Shown here: piece by piece, positions 46,238 through 56,603 of the stretch
Layout of the letters: every line of letters begins with the position of its first letter
How positions within the stretch are numbered: position 1 is the stretch's first letter
Source of the DNA: an uncultured Bacteroides sp.
Lineage (GTDB): Bacteria > Bacteroidota > Bacteroidia > Bacteroidales > Bacteroidaceae
DNA: 64,000 nucleotides
Reading direction: 5' to 3'
Assembly: GCF_963677715.1 (NCBI RefSeq)
Contig: NZ_OY782496.1
Coordinates: forward strand, 1 to 64,000
Program-made: the position numbers and the translations under genes
The notes under the pieces: generated by a model
What the model was told of the DNA's origin: nothing
The model's database searches: none
What the model saw: the letters and a program-made list of their open reading frames with translations, nothing else

Positions 46238-47476
46238 ATGAAAAAAAATTTATCTCTCTTACTCATATTCAACATTACGCAAGGTTATGCCCAAACAGAT
46301 ATTCTTGCCAATGAAAGAGTTCTCTCGTATAACATGGCCGGGATTATATTATCCATCATACTTATCGGATTAGTTTTTTATCTCCTTTTACGAATATCCG
46401 CATTAAAAAAGGAAAAGCAAAAGTCGGAAGAGACATTTCAGTCTTTGATTGACACCGCACACAACATGTTAACCCCCATCAGCCTCATAAAAGCTCCTCT
46501 CGAGGAAATCTCTATCAAAGAGAATTTAGCACAAGAGGGCACGAACAACCTGAAAGCAGCCATTCGACACGTAGAAACATTGCTTAAACTAACCAATACA
46601 TTCATCCAAATAGAAGAAAAAGAGAAGATAAGCATTCTTTCTTATACCTCTAATCAATATGAGGAAATAACGGAACTAAACAACGAAGCTGAGAAGCCTT
46701 CAGGATTTAAGCTTCTTATCATCGAGAATGATAAAGAATTATTAACTGATTTGAAAGAATCGTTATCAGAGCAATATACAGTGCTAATTAGTGAATATGG
46801 CAAAGAGGCATTAGGCATAGTGAAAGAACAAAAACCAGATATAGTCATATCAGATATGGTACTTAGTGACATTGGAGGGGACGAACTATGCACTACGCTG
46901 AAAAATAATATTGAGACATCTCACATCCCAGTCGTATTACTCATTGCTTTGGATGACAAACAAGGTATCTTAAAAGGGTTGAAAACCGGAGCTGACGAAT
47001 ATGTGATAAAGCCTTTTAATATGGACATTCTAAAGGCAACACTCACCAACCGGTTAGCCAATCAGGCCATTTTGCGCAAGCAATACGCCAATGTGGAACT
47101 AAACAGCCCCAATGAATGCATTAACTGTTCTACCGATATCGACTGGAGATTTATTGACAGCGTGAAAAGGCATGTGGAGGAACACATGGCTGACTCTTCA
47201 TTCAATGTGGACGTGCTTTGCACACTACTCAATATGAGCCGGACAAGCTTTTACAACAAAATCAAAGCATTAACAGATCAGGCACCGGCGGATTATGCCC
47301 GCCTGATTCGTCTGAAGTATGCAGCCCGCCTGCTGAAAGAGCAACAACATAGTGTCACCGAAATAGCCGAAATGACAGGATTTAACGATGCGAAATATTT
47401 CCGTGAAGTATTCAAAAAACACTTTAAAGTAAGCCCCAGCAAATACGGGAAAGGAGAAAGCCAAGAACAACCATGA
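46238..47476 (+). CDS. Membrane regulator: phospho-His helix, receiver and AraC domains, no kinase ATPase domain
   Basis: The protein has 412 residues. A signal-like N-terminus is followed by one membrane helix at about 34-52 and a DHp-like helix with His75 in DTAHNMLTPISLIKAPLEEI (a form of the H-box). A helix to about 130 follows, with a direct jump to a receiver domain at about 156-275 (IIENDKELL, phospho-acceptor Asp206 in VISDMVLSD, Lys258 in VIKPF). A linker leads to an AraC-type helix-turn-helix pair at 305-403. A normal hybrid two-component protein has an ATP-binding CA domain of some 120 residues between these parts, and there is no room for one. Its stop overlaps the start of the chromate transporter gene. 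Confidence 0.75.
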   Translation: MKKNLSLLLIFNITQGYAQTDILANERVLSYNMAGIILSIILIGLVFYLLLRISALKKEKQKSEETFQSLIDTAHNMLTPISLIKAPLEEISIKENLAQEGTNNLKAAIRHVETLLKLTNTFIQIEEKEKISILSYTSNQYEEITELNNEAEKPSGFKLLIIENDKELLTDLKESLSEQYTVLISEYGKEALGIVKEQKPDIVISDMVLSDIGGDELCTTLKNNIETSHIPVVLLIALDDKQGILKGLKTGADEYVIKPFNMDILKATLTNRLANQAILRKQYANVELNSPNECINCSTDIDWRFIDSVKRHVEEHMADSSFNVDVLCTLLNMSRTSFYNKIKALTDQAPADYARLIRLKYAARLLKEQQHSVTEIAEMTGFNDAKYFREVFKKHFKVSPSKYGKGESQEQP

Positions 47477-48033
47477 ACATTTACTTCAAAATCCTCAGCA
47501 TCTTTTTTAAAATAGGACTTTTTACAATAGGGGGAGGATATGCAATGATTCCGCTTATAGAGAATGAAATAGTAACCAAACGAGATTGGATAAGCAAAGA
47601 AGATTTTCTTGATTTATTGGCTATCGCCCAATCGGCACCGGGAGTAATGGCCATCAACATAGCCATCTTTATAGGATATAAATTAAAAGGTATCCGTGGT
47701 AGTCTGGCCTCTACACTGGGAGTGGCGTTACCCTCTTTTGTGATCATCCTGTCAATAGCCCTATTTTTCCATAATTTCAAGGAGAACCAAATAGTGGAAC
47801 GGATCTTTAAGGGTATACGCCCGGCGGTAGTTGCTTTAATCGCTGCACCGACATTCAACATGGCCAAGCTGGCAAAGATAAATCGCTATACCATCTGGAT
47901 ACCCGTTGTTTCAGCCTTGGTAATCTGGTTACTGGATTTTTCGCCTGTATGGATCATCATCATAGCCGGTACAGGTGGCTTTGCTTGGGGGAAAATACAG
48001 AAAAGAAGATCTGGTGAATCAAATTCTAAATAA
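47473..48033 (+). CDS. Chromate transporter, half-length subunit 1
   Basis: The 186-residue membrane protein is one CHR domain: FFKIGLFTIGGGYAMIPLIENEIV, DLLAIAQSAPGVMAINIAIFIG and a GIRPAVVALI helix (landmarks). The full-length ChrA has two such halves; split pairs are known and act as heterodimers. They export chromate, although in anaerobes the natural substrate may be another anion. The ATG overlaps the upstream regulator stop (ATGA), and the partner follows after eight bases. Confidence 0.85.
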   Translation: MNIYFKILSIFFKIGLFTIGGGYAMIPLIENEIVTKRDWISKEDFLDLLAIAQSAPGVMAINIAIFIGYKLKGIRGSLASTLGVALPSFVIILSIALFFHNFKENQIVERIFKGIRPAVVALIAAPTFNMAKLAKINRYTIWIPVVSALVIWLLDFSPVWIIIIAGTGGFAWGKIQKRRSGESNSK

Positions 48034-48041
48034 CAATCAAC

Positions 48042-48590
48042 ATGCTATATTTACAGCTATTCTATTCTTTTTTTAAAATTGGTCTTTTTGGCTTCGGAGG
48101 AGGGTATGGTATGCTCTCTCTTATCCAATCTGAAGTAGTAACTCATCACACATGGCTGTCGGCCCAAGAATTTACCGATATTGTAGCCATCAGCCAAATG
48201 ACTCCCGGACCCATCGGTATCAATGCCGCCACTTACGTGGGATTTACAGCAACCGGAAGTTTCTGGGGCTCACTGATTGCCACTTTCGCCGTCATTCTGC
48301 CCTCATTCATCCTCATGCTGACTATCAGCAAATTCTTCCTCAAATACCAGAAGCATCCGGTCGTAGAAGCTGTCTTTACAGGACTACGCCCCGCCATTGT
48401 GGGATTACTAGCCTCTGCCGTACTTGTTTTGATGACACCGGAAAACTTTGGCGCACCGACAACAAACCTTTACGCCTTTATCATTAGCATGGTGATCTTT
48501 GCTGGTACATTTATCGCCAATATGCGTTTCAAAACGAATCCCATCCTCCTCATTATTATTTGCGGAGTGATAGGACTACTGGTTTATTAA
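48042..48590 (+). CDS. Chromate transporter, half-length subunit 2
   Basis: The 182-residue partner repeats the same family motifs with differences: FFKIGLFGFGGGYGMLSLI, AISQMTPGPIGINAATYVG and FTGLRPAIVGLLASA. The two halves are inserted in opposite topology in characterised pairs. The stop codon overlaps the convergent GHL10 gene by four bases. Confidence 0.85.
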   Translation: MLYLQLFYSFFKIGLFGFGGGYGMLSLIQSEVVTHHTWLSAQEFTDIVAISQMTPGPIGINAATYVGFTATGSFWGSLIATFAVILPSFILMLTISKFFLKYQKHPVVEAVFTGLRPAIVGLLASAVLVLMTPENFGAPTTNLYAFIISMVIFAGTFIANMRFKTNPILLIIICGVIGLLVY

Positions 48591-50083
48591 AGCTTAACCT
48601 TCTTGCTTACACTTCTCGATTCGTTATGCAAACGATCAAGAGCTGTAACCACGTAGCGGTATTTTGTATTTCCTTTCTCGTAAGGCATCTTATAGAAATT
48701 GTCTTCAACAATCGAGACAATATGGGAAGGATCATTAATATTCACTTTCTCCTTTTTATCAAACCGATAGACCACGTATTGAATTGCACGATCCATTTCC
48801 GTTTTAGCTTTCGGTGCAGTCCAAAAAAGCATATATCCATCTTTAGTCCATACAGCTTTGACTTTCTTTACTTTATCAGGAGCTTTATTATCCATAAAAT
48901 CAAAAACGGGAACAAGTGCCGGATATTTATTGTATTCCTGTACCAATGCATCACGATAACTACCTACATTTTCGACCACCGCACTAGCCGGCCACTGACA
49001 ACTACCTCCAATGGTTTGATAAGCACGTTGAAGAGCCATTTTACGTGGTAACTGATTTATTGCCGGATTTTGAGGATCTGCTTTTTGAACCGTGTTCATA
49101 ACAGACTGACCGATAAAAAGCGGACGATTACATGAATTATGCGCCCACCAATCGACAAGCGTTTCATAATCGGCACGCGGATGCCCTATCTCCCAGTATA
49201 GCTGGGGAATATTATAATCAATCCATCCTTCACGGGCCCACAAAAGGACGTCGGCATATAGGTCATCATAGTCTTGCAAAGCTTGCGTTTTACTACCTAA
49301 CGGATCACTGCTTTGATTACGATAAACGCCAAAAGGACTCACGCCAAATTTAACCCATGGTTTTAATTCACGAACTGTTTCGTGTATTTTCTTAATCAAC
49401 AAATTCACATTACTACGACGCCAATCGGCCTTATTATCAAAGCCTCCGCCATAACGGGCAAAACTGACACTATCAGGAAAGTCCTGTCCTTTAATAGGGT
49501 AAGGATAAAAATAATCATCCATGTGTATGGCGTCTACATCATAGCGAGTCAAAATATCGGTTATCACCATACAGATATGCCTTCGGCTCTCGGGAAGAGC
49601 CGGGTCAAAAAACAATTGATCTCCATATTTCAGGAACCATTCCGGATGTATATTGTAAACATGACTGGAAGCCAACTGACTTTTCAAGGTCGTTTTTACC
49701 CGATAAGGGTTAATCCATGCATGAAATTCCATTCCCCGTTTATGGCATTCTTCAATCATAAACTGCATAGGGTCCCAATACGAATCGGGTGCCTGCCCCT
49801 GTACCCCGGTCAAAAAGCGGCTCCATGGTTCCAATCTTGAAGCATAGAGGGCATCAGCTTCCGGCCGTACCTGAAATATAATGGCATTAATGCCTGCTCC
49901 CTGAAGAGAATTAAGCTGATCAATCAGTCTTTGTTTCACTATTTCGGTAGGCACACCACGAAACTGTCCATTCACCGTCTGTATCCATGCTGCTCTGAAT
50001 TCGCGTTTAGGGTAGTTCTGTGCCTGTGTTGCCAACGAGAAAAGCAAGGCCGCCAAGAGAAAAAGGAGATTTCTTAGTTTCAT
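48587..50083 (-). CDS. GHL10 (DUF187) family glycosidase-like protein, copy 1
   Basis: The protein has 498 residues with a signal peptide ending ATQAQ. The barrel starts with FRAAWIQTVNGQFRG and contains IIFQVRPEADALYASRLEPWSRFLTG, MEFHAWINPYRV and DVDAIHMDDYFYPYP, the conserved acidic region of the family. A fibronectin-III-like C-terminal segment follows. Family members are thought to act on peptidoglycan-like or other glycans, but few are characterised. A paralogue lies at 58130. Confidence 0.8.
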   Translation of the reverse strand: MKLRNLLFLLAALLFSLATQAQNYPKREFRAAWIQTVNGQFRGVPTEIVKQRLIDQLNSLQGAGINAIIFQVRPEADALYASRLEPWSRFLTGVQGQAPDSYWDPMQFMIEECHKRGMEFHAWINPYRVKTTLKSQLASSHVYNIHPEWFLKYGDQLFFDPALPESRRHICMVITDILTRYDVDAIHMDDYFYPYPIKGQDFPDSVSFARYGGGFDNKADWRRSNVNLLIKKIHETVRELKPWVKFGVSPFGVYRNQSSDPLGSKTQALQDYDDLYADVLLWAREGWIDYNIPQLYWEIGHPRADYETLVDWWAHNSCNRPLFIGQSVMNTVQKADPQNPAINQLPRKMALQRAYQTIGGSCQWPASAVVENVGSYRDALVQEYNKYPALVPVFDFMDNKAPDKVKKVKAVWTKDGYMLFWTAPKAKTEMDRAIQYVVYRFDKKEKVNINDPSHIVSIVEDNFYKMPYEKGNTKYRYVVTALDRLHNESRSVSKKVKL

Positions 50084-50108
50084 ATTGCCATTGTTTATTA
50101 ATGCGGAA

Positions 50109-50137
50109 CAAAGATAAGAGATAATTCATTAACTTTG
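50109..50137. promoter_or_regulatory. Divergent -7 boxes for the GHL10 gene and uvrA
   Basis: On the minus strand TATCTTTG (50116-50109) precedes the GHL10 gene by 26 bases. On the plus strand TAACTTTG (50130-50137) precedes uvrA with a leader of about 74 bases. Both fit TAnnTTTG. No SOS box was recognised. Confidence 0.5.
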
Positions 50138-50217
50138 CACATTCAAAACCAAATATATCAAACCCGAAAGGTTATAGATATATTGCTACATTACTCACTT
50201 TTTATTACATCCGCATT

Positions 50218-52992
50218 ATGTCAGACAGTAAATATATCAGCATCAAGGGAGCAAGGGTAAACAACCTGAAAAACATTGATGTAAACATTCCCCGCAACAA
50301 GCTGGTCGTTATCACAGGACTTTCAGGATCCGGCAAATCCTCTTTAGCTTTCGATACACTTTACGCCGAGGGCCAACGCCGCTACGTAGAAAGTCTTTCT
50401 TCATATGCCCGTCAGTTTTTAGGGAGGATGAGCAAACCCGAATGTGATTTTATCAAAGGCATTCCGCCGGCCATTGCCATTGAGCAGAAAGTAAATAGCC
50501 GAAACCCACGTTCTACTGTGGGAACAAGCACCGAAATCTATGAATATCTCCGCCTGCTTTATGCCCGCATCGGAAAAACACTCAGCCCCGTGAGCGGACA
50601 AGAGGTCATCAAACACAACATAGAAGACATCGTTAATTGTGTGCTATCCTATCCCGAGGGAACAAAATACACCATACTCACACGTATATTACTCCGTGAA
50701 GACAGAACAATGAAACAACAACTAGAAATTGATCTGAAGCAGGGTTTTAACCGAGTCGAAGTAAACGGTGAAAGTGTACGCATTGATGAATACACCCCCA
50801 AGAAAAGCGACAATGTTTATCTATTAATCGATCGCATGAGCGTAAGTAATAGCAAAGATGCCATCAGCCGCCTCACCGATTCTGCCGAAACAAGTATGTA
50901 CGAAGGAGACGGTACCTGCATGCTGCGATTTTATCTACCGAACAGCACCACCAAGCTCCATACATTCAGCACTAAATTTGAGGCAGACGGCATCCTGTTT
51001 GAGGAACCCAGCGATCAAATGTTCTCTTTCAATTCACCGATAGGGGCTTGTCAGCTGTGCGAAGGTTTCGGTAAGGTTATTGGCATTGACGAACACTTAG
51101 TGATCCCCAACCGTTCGCTTTCCATATACGACGGGGCAGTGGTTTGCTGGCGGGGAGAAAAGATGGGTGAATGGAAAGACGCACTGATACACAATGCCCA
51201 AAAGTTTGATTTCCCCATATTTATACCTTACTACGAATTAACGGACGAACAACGGCAGGTGCTGTGGGATGGCAATAAATATTTTCAGGGCATCAACGAT
51301 TTCTTTCGCATGTTGGAAGAAAATCAATACAAAATACAATACCGGGTAATGTTGGCTCGCTACCGGGGTAAAACAATCTGTCCCATATGCCACGGCACAA
51401 GATTAAAGCCGGAAGCGGGCTATGTACGTGTAGGAGGCAAAAGTATCAGCGAACTGGTAGATCTTTCCATCATTGATTTAAAAGAATTCTTCGACTCGTT
51501 AAAACTGGACAAACACGATGTCAACGTATCCCGCCGCATCCTTACGGAAATAGACAGTCGTACCCGTTTTCTCATCGAAGTAGGACTTGGTTATCTCACC
51601 CTTAACCGCTTATCTAACTCACTTTCAGGCGGTGAAAGCCAACGTATTAACTTAGCAACTTCTCTGGGAAGCAGTTTGGTAGGTAGTCTTTACATCCTCG
51701 ATGAGCCGAGTATCGGTCTGCATAGTCGCGACACCGACAAACTGATACATGTACTCCGACAATTGCAATCGTTAGGTAATACAGTGGTAGTGGTAGAACA
51801 CGATGAAGAAATCATTCGGGCGGCCGATTATATTATCGACATCGGTCCCGATGCAGGACGTTTAGGTGGACAAGTTGTGTATCAAGGCAACATGGACGAT
51901 TTGCAGAAAGGTACCAATAGTCATACTGTGCGCTATCTATTAGGAGAAGAAAAAATTCCTATTCCACTGCACCGCAGACCATGGAACAATTACATAGAAA
52001 TAACAGGAGCGCGCGAAAACAACCTCAAAGGCGTCAATGTGCGCTTTCCGCTAAACGTAATGACCGTAGTGACCGGTGTCTCCGGATCTGGTAAAAGTAC
52101 GTTAGTAAGAGATATTTTTTATCGTGCACTGAAGCGTGAACTGGATGAATGCAGTGACCGTCCGGGAGAATTTGCAAATATCGAAGGCGATCTGAAGAAT
52201 CTTCACAGCATTGAATTTGTAGATCAAAACCCCATCGGAAAATCGTCACGCAGTAATCCGGTTACCTACATTAAAGCATACGATGAAATTCGCAAGCTTT
52301 GGGCAGAGCAGCCTTTGGCAAAACAAATGGGATACACTCCGGGACATTTCAGTTTTAATAGCGAAGGCGGACGTTGCGAAGAATGCAAAGGAGATGGTAC
52401 CATTACCGTAGAAATGCAATTTATGGCCGACCTGATACTGGAATGTGAATCTTGCCATGGCAAACGCTTTAAAACGGAAACGCTGGAAGTTCAGTTTCAC
52501 GATAAGAATATCTATGATGTGCTACAAATGACGGTAAACGAAGCCGTCGAATTCTTTACTCAACACGGCCAGAAGAAAATAGTGAAGAAGCTGGCTCCAT
52601 TGCAGGAAGTCGGATTAGGGTACGTGAAGTTGGGACAGTCATCGTCCACACTTTCCGGTGGAGAGAACCAACGGGTAAAACTGGCCTTTTATCTTAGTCA
52701 GGAAAAAGCAGATCCAACGTTATTTATCTTCGACGAACCGACTACCGGACTGCACTTTCACGACATACGTAAGCTACTCGAAGCATTTGATGCTCTGATT
52801 CGCCGTGGACATACCATTATTATTATCGAACATAACATGGATGTAATTAAATGTGCAGACTATGTGATTGACCTCGGGCCGGAAGGTGGAGATAAAGGAG
52901 GAAACATCGTTGTATGCGGAACTCCGGAAGATGTAGCCGCTTGTGAAGAAAGCTATACCGGACAGTTCTTGAAAGAGAAACTGACGACTTAA
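50218..52992 (+). CDS. uvrA: Excinuclease ABC subunit A
   Basis: The damage-recognition ATPase of nucleotide excision repair, 924 residues. Two ABC modules have Walker [10 protein letters not shown] near residue 34 and GVSGSGKST near 624, signatures LSGGESQR and LSGGENQR, and Walker [12 protein letters not shown] and [11 protein letters not shown]. Zinc modules are seen as CQLCEG / CPICHG in the first half and CEECKG / CESCHG in the second. All are intact. Bacteroides genomes often carry a second UvrA, and this copy could be either one. Confidence 0.95.
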   Translation: MSDSKYISIKGARVNNLKNIDVNIPRNKLVVITGLSGSGKSSLAFDTLYAEGQRRYVESLSSYARQFLGRMSKPECDFIKGIPPAIAIEQKVNSRNPRSTVGTSTEIYEYLRLLYARIGKTLSPVSGQEVIKHNIEDIVNCVLSYPEGTKYTILTRILLREDRTMKQQLEIDLKQGFNRVEVNGESVRIDEYTPKKSDNVYLLIDRMSVSNSKDAISRLTDSAETSMYEGDGTCMLRFYLPNSTTKLHTFSTKFEADGILFEEPSDQMFSFNSPIGACQLCEGFGKVIGIDEHLVIPNRSLSIYDGAVVCWRGEKMGEWKDALIHNAQKFDFPIFIPYYELTDEQRQVLWDGNKYFQGINDFFRMLEENQYKIQYRVMLARYRGKTICPICHGTRLKPEAGYVRVGGKSISELVDLSIIDLKEFFDSLKLDKHDVNVSRRILTEIDSRTRFLIEVGLGYLTLNRLSNSLSGGESQRINLATSLGSSLVGSLYILDEPSIGLHSRDTDKLIHVLRQLQSLGNTVVVVEHDEEIIRAADYIIDIGPDAGRLGGQVVYQGNMDDLQKGTNSHTVRYLLGEEKIPIPLHRRPWNNYIEITGARENNLKGVNVRFPLNVMTVVTGVSGSGKSTLVRDIFYRALKRELDECSDRPGEFANIEGDLKNLHSIEFVDQNPIGKSSRSNPVTYIKAYDEIRKLWAEQPLAKQMGYTPGHFSFNSEGGRCEECKGDGTITVEMQFMADLILECESCHGKRFKTETLEVQFHDKNIYDVLQMTVNEAVEFFTQHGQKKIVKKLAPLQEVGLGYVKLGQSSSTLSGGENQRVKLAFYLSQEKADPTLFIFDEPTTGLHFHDIRKLLEAFDALIRRGHTIIIIEHNMDVIKCADYVIDLGPEGGDKGGNIVVCGTPEDVAACEESYTGQFLKEKLTT

Positions 52993-53521
52993 TTCCTTGT
53001 GTGAACCATGAGCGAACATCTTAAAGAGGCCTAAAAAGTTGGAATAAAGACAGTAAAAAGCTATCTTTGCAACAAGACAAATAAAATGCTGAGTGGTTTA
53101 TAGAGCACAATACATCATAAACAGACGGAATTTTAGATTTGACCAAGTTAGTTCCTGCAAAGTTCTCTGAACGAATTTTGTTATAGATTCAGCAGATAAC
53201 ACTTTAGAAATAGGATTTCCAACGAAACTCCTACTCTTCTTACAACTGCCTGTCGGGCAAGCATTGAACAAAATTAGATTGCGGAGTTATAAGCGGATAA
53301 TCATAGAAAAGAATACTCAGCTGCCCGCAATACAAATGGATAAAAAATTCTACTCCCATTTTATAAACGCTTAAAGAGAATCGGGACTTCCACTCTCAAA
53401 AAGTCATAGATTATTGTGCCTATTTCATACGTCATACCAGAGAAAAGAAAAAACAGAATAATAAGAAAAAGAAAGAAAGAAGCAAAGAGAATAATAACCA
53501 ACTAAAACCCAAAAGGAAATA
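52993..53521. other. Intergenic region: promoter and long leader of the ablAB operon
   Basis: TTG at 53039-53041 and TATCTTTG at 53062-53069 (20 bases apart) are a full Bacteroides promoter. From a start near 53076 the leader to kamA would be about 446 bases. It contains no recognised gene; a frame of about 60 codons around 53210-53370 lacks a start codon and a family. No known riboswitch, including the lysine type, was recognised. Confidence 0.5.
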
Positions 53522-54880
53522 ATGGAGAAGATTTTTACAAAACATCAACAAGAGATTGCTCGGAAAATAGACATCAGCTCAACAATCAACGATTGGAAGA
53601 ACTGGAAATGGCAAGTACGAAATTCAGTCAGAACAATTGATGCTTTTGAAGCCTTAACAGGTATTGCCTTTTCAGAAGAAGAAAAAACACAGTTAGAGAA
53701 AACGCAGGAACGTTTTCCGCTATCAATTACCCCCTACTATTTATCTCTTATCAAAAAAGATAGTTACAAGAATGATCCGGTGTTTAAACAAGCCTTCCTT
53801 GACAACAGAGAACTGATTGTCTCCTCAAGTGAAATGGGCGATCCACTGTCAGAAGACCATGATAGTCCGGTTCCAGGCATCACCCACCGATATCCCGACC
53901 GCGTGCTTTTTTTAGTAAGCAACGTATGCGCCATGTATTGCCGGCACTGCACCCGCAAGCGTAAAGTAGGCGATACAGATTCCATACCGGATAAAGACCA
54001 GATTAAAGAAGGCATTGAGTATATAAGAAACACGCCACAAATCAGAGACGTATTACTTTCAGGTGGTGATCCGTTTATGCTATCGGATAATTACCTTGAT
54101 TGGATTCTTACCGAAATTGAAGCAATACCACACGTGCAAGTAATCAGAATAGGAACCAGAACCCCGGTAGTATTGCCTTATCGCATCACAGATGATCTGG
54201 TAAACATGCTAAAAAAGCATCATCCGCTTTGGATAAACACCCACTTTAACCATCCTCGCGAACTTACTACCTCAGCACGCGAAGCTTTAGCCAAACTGGC
54301 CGATGTAGGGATCCCTTTAGGAAACCAATCGGTTCTTTTAGCCGATGTAAACGACTGCCCGCGTATTATGAAAGAACTGGTACACCGATTGGTGATGAAC
54401 AGAGTAAGACCCTACTATCTTTACCAATGCGATCTTTCGGAAGGGCTTTCACACTTTCGCACACCAATAGGCAAAGGAATTGAAATTATGGAAAACTTAA
54501 TTGGCCATACAAGCGGCTTTGCCGTTCCGACTTACGTAATTGATGCACCCGGCGGAGGCGGTAAAATACCCATTATGCCTAACTACATCATTTCATGGAG
54601 TGCCAACAAAGTTATTTTACGAAACTACGAAGGAGTAATTACCTCCTACCAAGAGCCGGATAATTACAAACCGACCTTTTGCGACAGAAACTGCGAGAGT
54701 TGTAACTTAGAATTGGAATTAAGCGATGGCGAAGAAATTAATGCCATTGGCATAGAGCAACTATTATCCGATTATGACGATACAATATCATTGATTCCCG
54801 CAAACAACGAACGATTTAAAAGGCGTAGCAATGAAGAGGAAGAAGAACAACAACAAGATAAAATAAGCGATAATGGTTAA
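53522..54880 (+). CDS. ablA: Lysine 2,3-aminomutase
   Basis: A radical-SAM, PLP-dependent enzyme that turns L-lysine into beta-lysine, with 452 residues. The iron-sulfur cluster Cys residues are 136, 140 and 143 in [11 protein letters not shown]. Asp341 and the PLP Lys348 lie in [10 protein letters not shown]. Zinc-ligand candidates are Cys303 and the CDRNCESC group at 387-394. These match the clostridial enzyme closely. The next gene is a beta-lysine acetyltransferase whose start overlaps this stop by eight bases, so the role is compatible-solute synthesis rather than lysine fermentation. The C-terminal tail is very acidic and Gln-rich. Confidence 0.9.
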   Translation: MEKIFTKHQQEIARKIDISSTINDWKNWKWQVRNSVRTIDAFEALTGIAFSEEEKTQLEKTQERFPLSITPYYLSLIKKDSYKNDPVFKQAFLDNRELIVSSSEMGDPLSEDHDSPVPGITHRYPDRVLFLVSNVCAMYCRHCTRKRKVGDTDSIPDKDQIKEGIEYIRNTPQIRDVLLSGGDPFMLSDNYLDWILTEIEAIPHVQVIRIGTRTPVVLPYRITDDLVNMLKKHHPLWINTHFNHPRELTTSAREALAKLADVGIPLGNQSVLLADVNDCPRIMKELVHRLVMNRVRPYYLYQCDLSEGLSHFRTPIGKGIEIMENLIGHTSGFAVPTYVIDAPGGGGKIPIMPNYIISWSANKVILRNYEGVITSYQEPDNYKPTFCDRNCESCNLELELSDGEEINAIGIEQLLSDYDDTISLIPANNERFKRRSNEEEEEQQQDKISDNG

Positions 54881-55703
54881 CATGAAAATGACATTAAAGT
54901 CGCACCTGTCTCATGATAAAGAGAATGATCGGGTGTACCTTATGGAAATGCATGCCGATGACTTTCCACAAATAATACTCTATATGGATAAGTTGGCACG
55001 AACAAAAAAATACACCAAAGTATTTGCTAAAGTGCCGGTAAAATATGGCCCTGCCTTCTTAAATAGCGAATACAGAATTGAGGCTTCGATCCCGTGTTTT
55101 TATGATGGACAAGAAGACGCACTGTTCTTAGCGAAATATTTTAGCGAAGAACGGAAGCAACCAGACAAAGATGCATTGAATGCTTTTTCGTTACTATTGC
55201 TTGAGCCAGCCTCCACTAACGCCCTTGCTCCTCTTGATCAGGACTATAAGCTGCGCCCCTTAAAAGAATCGGATGCAGTGTCCATGGCCTCTCTCTTTAA
55301 AAAGGTGTTCATATCCTATCCGTTCCCGGTTTTCGATCCTGCATTTATAATAAAAAGCATAAAAGAAGACGGTACCCGCTACTTTGGCATCTTTCACGAT
55401 GAAAAATTAGTTGCCGTCAGCTCTGCCGAATGCAGCCAAAAGGGAAAAAATGCAGAGATGACCGATTTTGCGGTATTCCCTACTCACAGAGGGAAAAAGC
55501 TAGCCACTCACCTACTCGCATTTATGGAAGAAGAATTATCCAATGACGGCTACCAGACGTTCTATACCATAGCCAGAATCTGTTCATTAGCAATGAATAA
55601 AACGTTCTACGACAGGGGATACAAGTATTCCGGAACGCTTACACAAAACACCCAGATATCGGGAAAGATAGAAAGTATGAATGTTTGGTACAAGAGGATA
55701 TAA
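54873..55703 (+). CDS. ablB: Beta-lysine N6-acetyltransferase
   Basis: The protein has 276 residues. The N-terminal half carries the AblB-specific part ([38 protein letters not shown] region), and the C-terminal half is a GNAT acetyltransferase with [17 protein letters not shown] as the acetyl-CoA loop. It would acetylate beta-lysine to N-epsilon-acetyl-beta-lysine, an osmolyte known from methanogens and some bacteria. Start at ATG 54873; an internal ATG at 54882 is an alternative that would remove the overlap. Confidence 0.85.
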   Translation: MVNMKMTLKSHLSHDKENDRVYLMEMHADDFPQIILYMDKLARTKKYTKVFAKVPVKYGPAFLNSEYRIEASIPCFYDGQEDALFLAKYFSEERKQPDKDALNAFSLLLLEPASTNALAPLDQDYKLRPLKESDAVSMASLFKKVFISYPFPVFDPAFIIKSIKEDGTRYFGIFHDEKLVAVSSAECSQKGKNAEMTDFAVFPTHRGKKLATHLLAFMEEELSNDGYQTFYTIARICSLAMNKTFYDRGYKYSGTLTQNTQISGKIESMNVWYKRI

Positions 55704-55741
55704 ACCGATAAAAAAAAGAACCGTGAAGGTTCCTCTTACTT

Positions 55742-55820
55742 AAGAAATACGGATCGAACGAATAAAGCATAAACTAACCATTGGTTATTATGCTTTGCAT
55801 TCGTTCGATCCGTATTCTTT
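55742..55820. terminator. Long hairpin terminator between convergent genes
   Basis: AATACGGATCGAACGAAT with an AAGCATAA extension on the left pairs with TTATGCTT...ATTCGTTCGATCCGTATT on the right; about 28 pairs with a small bulge and a loop of about 15 bases. T-runs flank it on the plus strand and A-runs on the other side. It lies between ablB and the minus-strand barrel gene. Confidence 0.75.
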
Positions 55821-55849
55821 TGTTTGTACAAATGGATTCAACAAATGTA

Positions 55850-56335
55850 TCAGAAATAAAAGCCAAAGCCAACTTTAAGCCCGATCTTCGAATAGTCTCC
55901 GTCTTTCATTGAGAAGTCGTAATAAACAGAAGGTTCTATGGTTACTGTTTTAGACAAGAAATAAGCATATCCGGCTTCCATACCGAATGCATAATCACTT
56001 GCATCTATTCCTCCATCAAAGTTCCAACGCTTCATTTTAAGTCCGGCTCCCAGATAAACGCCCGTTTGCTCAAAATAATAACGACCGCCCACACCAAGCG
56101 TATAAATATCTTGCGGATCACTCCAATCGGCTCCTAAAGTAACTAAGAGAGCAGTATTATCTGCCAGAAAAGCCCCTCCCTGAGCCGAAAAGCCCAAATG
56201 GCCTTTGTCATTACTACTATACGAAAGATCCATTCCGGTTATAGATGTATTTACCATCCATTTTCCCTTTTCAAACTGCGCCTGTACCCCCAGAGAGGCG
56301 ATTAACAAGCTCATAAGCAATACAAATTTCTTCAT
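55850..56335 (-). CDS. Small outer-membrane beta-barrel protein
   Basis: The protein has 161 residues with a signal peptide MKKFVLLMSLLIASLGVQAQ. The rest consists of amphipathic strands with GLKVGFGFYF at the end, the classic aromatic C-terminus for barrel insertion. It is comparable to the OmpX/OmpW-like or porin-fold DUF proteins of Bacteroidetes. Function unknown. Its ATG overlaps the stop of the upstream membrane protein gene by four bases, so they are coupled. Confidence 0.7.
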   Translation of the reverse strand: MKKFVLLMSLLIASLGVQAQFEKGKWMVNTSITGMDLSYSSNDKGHLGFSAQGGAFLADNTALLVTLGADWSDPQDIYTLGVGGRYYFEQTGVYLGAGLKMKRWNFDGGIDASDYAFGMEAGYAYFLSKTVTIEPSVYYDFSMKDGDYSKIGLKVGFGFYF

Positions 56336-56580
56336 TTGTCCAATTTGTTTAAGTTATTATTATTGTTGTTCTTTTCTTCTTCGCGGCGTCGTTTCTGCAA
56401 TATTTCTTTCTTTCTAAGCACCAGCCACAAAGCCAACACAACGATATAGGCACCAACAAGCGTAAAATATTTCTCTTTAGTACCAATCTCGCTGTTTCGG
56501 GGTAACAGATAAGCAGCCGTAGCAGAGACGTAAATAAGAAAAGCTATTGCGACCCAAGTTGATTTCTTTTGCTTTTTCAT
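56332..56580 (-). CDS. Small two-helix membrane protein
   Basis: The 82-residue protein has helices at about 9-27 and 40-58, then a strongly charged tail KKEILQKRRREEEK and a run of six Asn encoded by a trinucleotide repeat. No family recognised. The repeat tract at 56350-56368 could be variable in length between strains. It is translated just before the small barrel protein. Confidence 0.5.
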   Translation of the reverse strand: MKKQKKSTWVAIAFLIYVSATAAYLLPRNSEIGTKEKYFTLVGAYIVVLALWLVLRKKEILQKRRREEEKNNNNNNLNKLDK

Positions 56581-56603
56581 CTGGTTTTAAATTATATAAA
56601 GAA

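Noticed and set aside
53210..53370. Small gene in the ablA leader
   Set aside because: The roughly 60-codon open stretch lacks a start codon with a ribosome site and resembles no known protein.
53070..53521. Lysine riboswitch before the lysine 2,3-aminomutase gene
   Set aside because: I could not recognise the conserved lysine-riboswitch core or its five-helix layout in the leader.
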